Positions 6,358-8,015 of a stretch of DNA of 8,015 nt are shown piece by piece. A program made the position numbers and the translations under genes. The notes beneath the pieces were generated by a model. It saw only the letters and a program-made list of their open reading frames with translations, was not told the DNA's origin and searched no databases. This DNA comes from Pseudomonadota bacterium (GTDB lineage Bacteria; Pseudomonadota; Alphaproteobacteria; Rhizobiales; Xanthobacteraceae), in the NCBI GenBank assembly GCA_021779635.1, contig JAJYAH010000300.1:1-8015 (forward strand), in the 5' to 3' direction. Position 1 is the first letter of the stretch. Each line of letters starts with the position of its first letter.

Positions 6358-7121
6358 GCGCAAGCCTCAAGGATCTTCTTGCCGGCAGGCGGGCGCTCGT
6401 TACCGGCGCGGGGCAGGGGAACGGCCGCGCTATCGCGCTTGGGCTTGCCGCGCACGGCGCCGACATCGTGGCGGCCGACATCGATCTCGCCGGCGCAGAG
6501 CGCACGGCGGCGGGCCTGCGTGGCAGCGGCAGCAACGCTTTCGCGTTCCGGCTCGATGTGACGGATGCGGCCGCGTGCCACGCGCTTGCGCAGACGGTTG
6601 CGCGGGACATCGGCGAGGTTTCCATTCTGATCAACAACGCCGGCATCATCATCCGCGAGGGGCTGGACTCGCCGCGCGCTCCGGAGAACTGGCGGCGTGT
6701 GCTGGACGTCAATCTGACAGGCATGTTCAATGTTACCCACGCCTTTCTTCCGACGCTGCGCAAAACCCGCGGGGCGATTGTCAATCTCGGCTCCATCGCT
6801 TCCTTCGTCGGCGTCGGCGATACGCTCGGCTACGCACCGTCCAAGGGCGGCGTAAAACTTCTGACTCAGGCGCTGGCCCGTGACCTCGCGCGCGACGGTA
6901 TCCGCGTCAATGCGATTGCGCCGGGCGTGATCGAGACGGCGATGACCGAGGTGACACGCAATGATCCGGTGAGACTCGCAGGCTTCGTGGGCCGCACGCC
7001 ACTCGGCCGAGTCGGACAGCCCGAGGAGTTGGTCGGACCGGTGGTATTTCTTGTCTCGGAAATGGCCTCTTATGTGAATGGCGTGACGTTGCCGGTCGAC
7101 GGCGGGTTCCTCGCTGTGTAG
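6354..7121 (+). CDS. Short-chain dehydrogenase/reductase (classical SDR, FabG-like)
   Basis: Predicted 255-residue cytosolic NAD(P)-dependent oxidoreductase that interconverts a secondary alcohol and a ketone. The start ATG overlaps the TGA of the flavoprotein gene (ATGA), with GGAGAG at 6342-6347 as ribosome binding site, so translation is probably coupled. Classical motifs are all present: TGAGQGNG at 17-24 (an Asn where Ile or Leu is usual), D42 at the end of the second strand, which favours NAD(H), NNAG at 94-97, and the catalytic tetrad N120, S147, Y160 and K164 (YAPSK). PGVIETAM (190-197) and the C-terminal VDGG (248-251) complete the FabG-like fold at normal length. Fatty-acid synthesis is unlikely because no acyl carrier or fab genes are near. 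The pairing with a KstD-like desaturase suggests that it oxidises a ring hydroxyl to the ketone that the flavoprotein then desaturates, although the reverse direction cannot be excluded. Confidence 0.94.
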   Translation: MSASLKDLLAGRRALVTGAGQGNGRAIALGLAAHGADIVAADIDLAGAERTAAGLRGSGSNAFAFRLDVTDAAACHALAQTVARDIGEVSILINNAGIIIREGLDSPRAPENWRRVLDVNLTGMFNVTHAFLPTLRKTRGAIVNLGSIASFVGVGDTLGYAPSKGGVKLLTQALARDLARDGIRVNAIAPGVIETAMTEVTRNDPVRLAGFVGRTPLGRVGQPEELVGPVVFLVSEMASYVNGVTLPVDGGFLAV

Positions 7122-7153
7122 GTCGGGGAAGTTAACGCGCATCAAGGAATCGC

Positions 7154-7939
7154 ATGGCCAAGAAGAGCCGCGGCATCCAGTCGATCGAGGTGGGCGGCGA
7201 ACTGCTGAGGGCACTGGCGCGAAGCGGCGAGCCGATGATGTTGCGCGACCTCGCGCGCGAGGCTGGCATGGCGCCGGCCAAGGCGCATCCCTATCTCGTG
7301 AGCTTTTCCCGGATCGGGCTGATCGAGCAGGATGAAACCAACGGGCGCTATGAAATCGGTGCACTGGCGCTGGAACTTGGGCTGATCAGCCTGCGCCGGC
7401 TGTCGGCGGTACGGATTGCAGCACCCAGGATTGCCGCGCTCGCAAGCGAGATCGACCACGCAGTATCGCTTGCAGTGTGGGGTACCCATGGGCCCACGGT
7501 GGTCCGGCTTGAGGAGCCTAGTCATCCGGTGCACATCGTCATGCGGGTCGGTTCGGTGATGGCGATGCTGGAAACGGCGACAGGCCGTGCCTTCACGGCG
7601 TTTCTGCCACAGAAGACCGTGAATGCAGCGCTTGAAACCAAACTCGATCATCTTGGCGTCGGTTATGATCCCGGTCGCGACCCGAAGAAGGCCGCCGACA
7701 TGCTCGCCGAGGTACGCCGCAACGGTCTTGCGCGTGCCATGGGCGATCCCCTGCCCGGCGTCAACGCTCTCGCCGCCCCCGTATTCGACCACGCCGGCCA
7801 CGTCGCGCTCGTTATCACCGCCATGGGACCCGCCGGAACCTTCGACCCGCGCTGGGGCAGCCCGATCGCGAAGGCGCTGCAGGCCTGCGCGGCAGATGTC
7901 TCGAGGCGGCTGGGATTCGGGACGATGGGAGCAACCTGA
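7154..7939 (+). CDS. IclR family transcriptional regulator
   Basis: Predicted 261-residue DNA-binding regulator of normal IclR length. Residues about 8-70 form the winged helix-turn-helix (RGIQSIEVGGELLRAL; MLRDLAREAGMAPAKAHPYL; wing NGRYEIG), and about 85-255 form the effector-binding domain, with the typical ATGRAFTAFLP (142-152) and GVNALAAPVFDHAGHVALVI (202-221). The start at 7154 has AAGGA (7144-7148) 5 nt upstream. It follows the SDR by 32 nt on the same strand without a terminator, so it is probably the last gene of the operon and can control its own expression. IclR proteins respond to small organic acids and related metabolites and act as repressors or activators, often of catabolic operons. 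Likely targets are the palindromes at 3280-3294 and 3350-3370 upstream of the operon. The effector is presumably the imported compound or a metabolite of it. Confidence 0.94.
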   Translation: MAKKSRGIQSIEVGGELLRALARSGEPMMLRDLAREAGMAPAKAHPYLVSFSRIGLIEQDETNGRYEIGALALELGLISLRRLSAVRIAAPRIAALASEIDHAVSLAVWGTHGPTVVRLEEPSHPVHIVMRVGSVMAMLETATGRAFTAFLPQKTVNAALETKLDHLGVGYDPGRDPKKAADMLAEVRRNGLARAMGDPLPGVNALAAPVFDHAGHVALVITAMGPAGTFDPRWGSPIAKALQACAADVSRRLGFGTMGAT

Positions 7940-7959
7940 CAAGGTCACCCGCCATCACG

Positions 7960-7974
7960 ATTCCGGATTCCGGA
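7960..7974. repeat. Tandem ATTCCGG repeat and small hairpin after the IclR gene
   Basis: ATTCCGG occurs twice in a row (7960-7966 and 7967-7973). TCCGG (7962-7966) and CCGGA (7970-7974) can form a 5-bp stem with a 3-nt loop. It lies 20 nt after the IclR stop and next to a possible convergent stop codon, so it might help end transcription, but there is no T-run and the stem is short. Confidence 0.2.
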
Positions 7975-8015
7975 TCAGGCGGCGGTTTGTCGTGGGCGCC
8001 GATAGAACAGCAGCC
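7975..8015 (-). CDS. Possible C-terminus of a convergent gene, cut by the window edge
   Basis: Read on the minus strand, one frame gives LLFYRRPRQTAA followed by TGA (complement of 7975-7977). A hydrophobic stub followed by a basic tail is what the end of an inner-membrane protein often looks like, and a convergent gene ending 35 nt after the IclR stop fits the layout. Only 12 codons are visible and other frames cannot be excluded, so no family is assigned. Confidence 0.25.
   Translation of the reverse strand, partial: LLFYRRPRQTAA

Noticed and set aside
5254..6363. 369-codon minus-strand frame opposite the flavoprotein gene
   Set aside because: Antisense shadow of the flavoprotein; His/Arg-rich translation without recognisable domains.
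6318..7364. 348-codon minus-strand frame opposite the SDR and part of the IclR gene
   Set aside because: Crosses two well-supported genes on the other strand and shows no domain or start signal.
7142..7948. 268-codon minus-strand frame opposite the IclR gene
   Set aside because: Mirror of the IclR gene; no conserved motifs, while the plus-strand frame has an intact winged helix and effector domain.

Overview
The window looks like chromosomal DNA from a high-GC alphaproteobacterium, most likely a Bradyrhizobium/Rhodopseudomonas-type member of the Hyphomicrobiales. This rests on high GC, the style of the amino-acid decarboxylase and LivK-type binding protein, and compact operons with IclR control. 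No species can be named from the sequence alone. There are six complete genes and possibly the last codons of a seventh. I see no RNA genes, mobile elements, CRISPR arrays or phage genes.

Left part, minus strand (about 54-2997): a two-gene unit made of a large PLP-dependent Orn/Lys/Arg decarboxylase and, 28 nt downstream, a GNAT acetyltransferase of the phosphinothricin/methionine-sulfone type. The decarboxylase would make a di- or polyamine (agmatine, cadaverine or putrescine). The GNAT may act on that amine or on an unrelated small amine; this is unproven. The decarboxylase leader holds an 8-bp perfect hairpin that abuts the ribosome binding site, next to a 9-bp direct repeat.

Centre (2998-3434): a 437-bp divergent intergenic region with a clear sigma70-type promoter for the rightward operon (TTGACA, 16 bp, TCTAAT), a 15-bp palindrome upstream of it, a palindrome over its -10 element, and a tandem repeat in the 5' leader just before the ribosome binding site.

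Right part, plus strand (3435-7939): a tightly packed operon of four genes: a periplasmic type-I substrate-binding protein (LivK/Peripla_BP_6 class), a 3-ketosteroid-delta1-dehydrogenase-like flavoprotein, a classical short-chain dehydrogenase/reductase (coupled by a 4-bp ATGA overlap), and an IclR-family regulator. The natural reading is uptake of a small cyclic or aromatic-type compound, oxidation of an alcohol to a ketone by the SDR, desaturation next to the ketone by the flavoprotein, and ligand-responsive control by the IclR protein. This resembles in outline the SDR plus KstD-like desaturase steps known for 4-oxocyclohexanecarboxylate aromatization. The substrate is not determined by the sequence, and no permease, ATPase, hydroxylase or CoA ligase is present in the window.

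At the right edge, the last 41 bases may encode the C-terminus of a convergent minus-strand gene.
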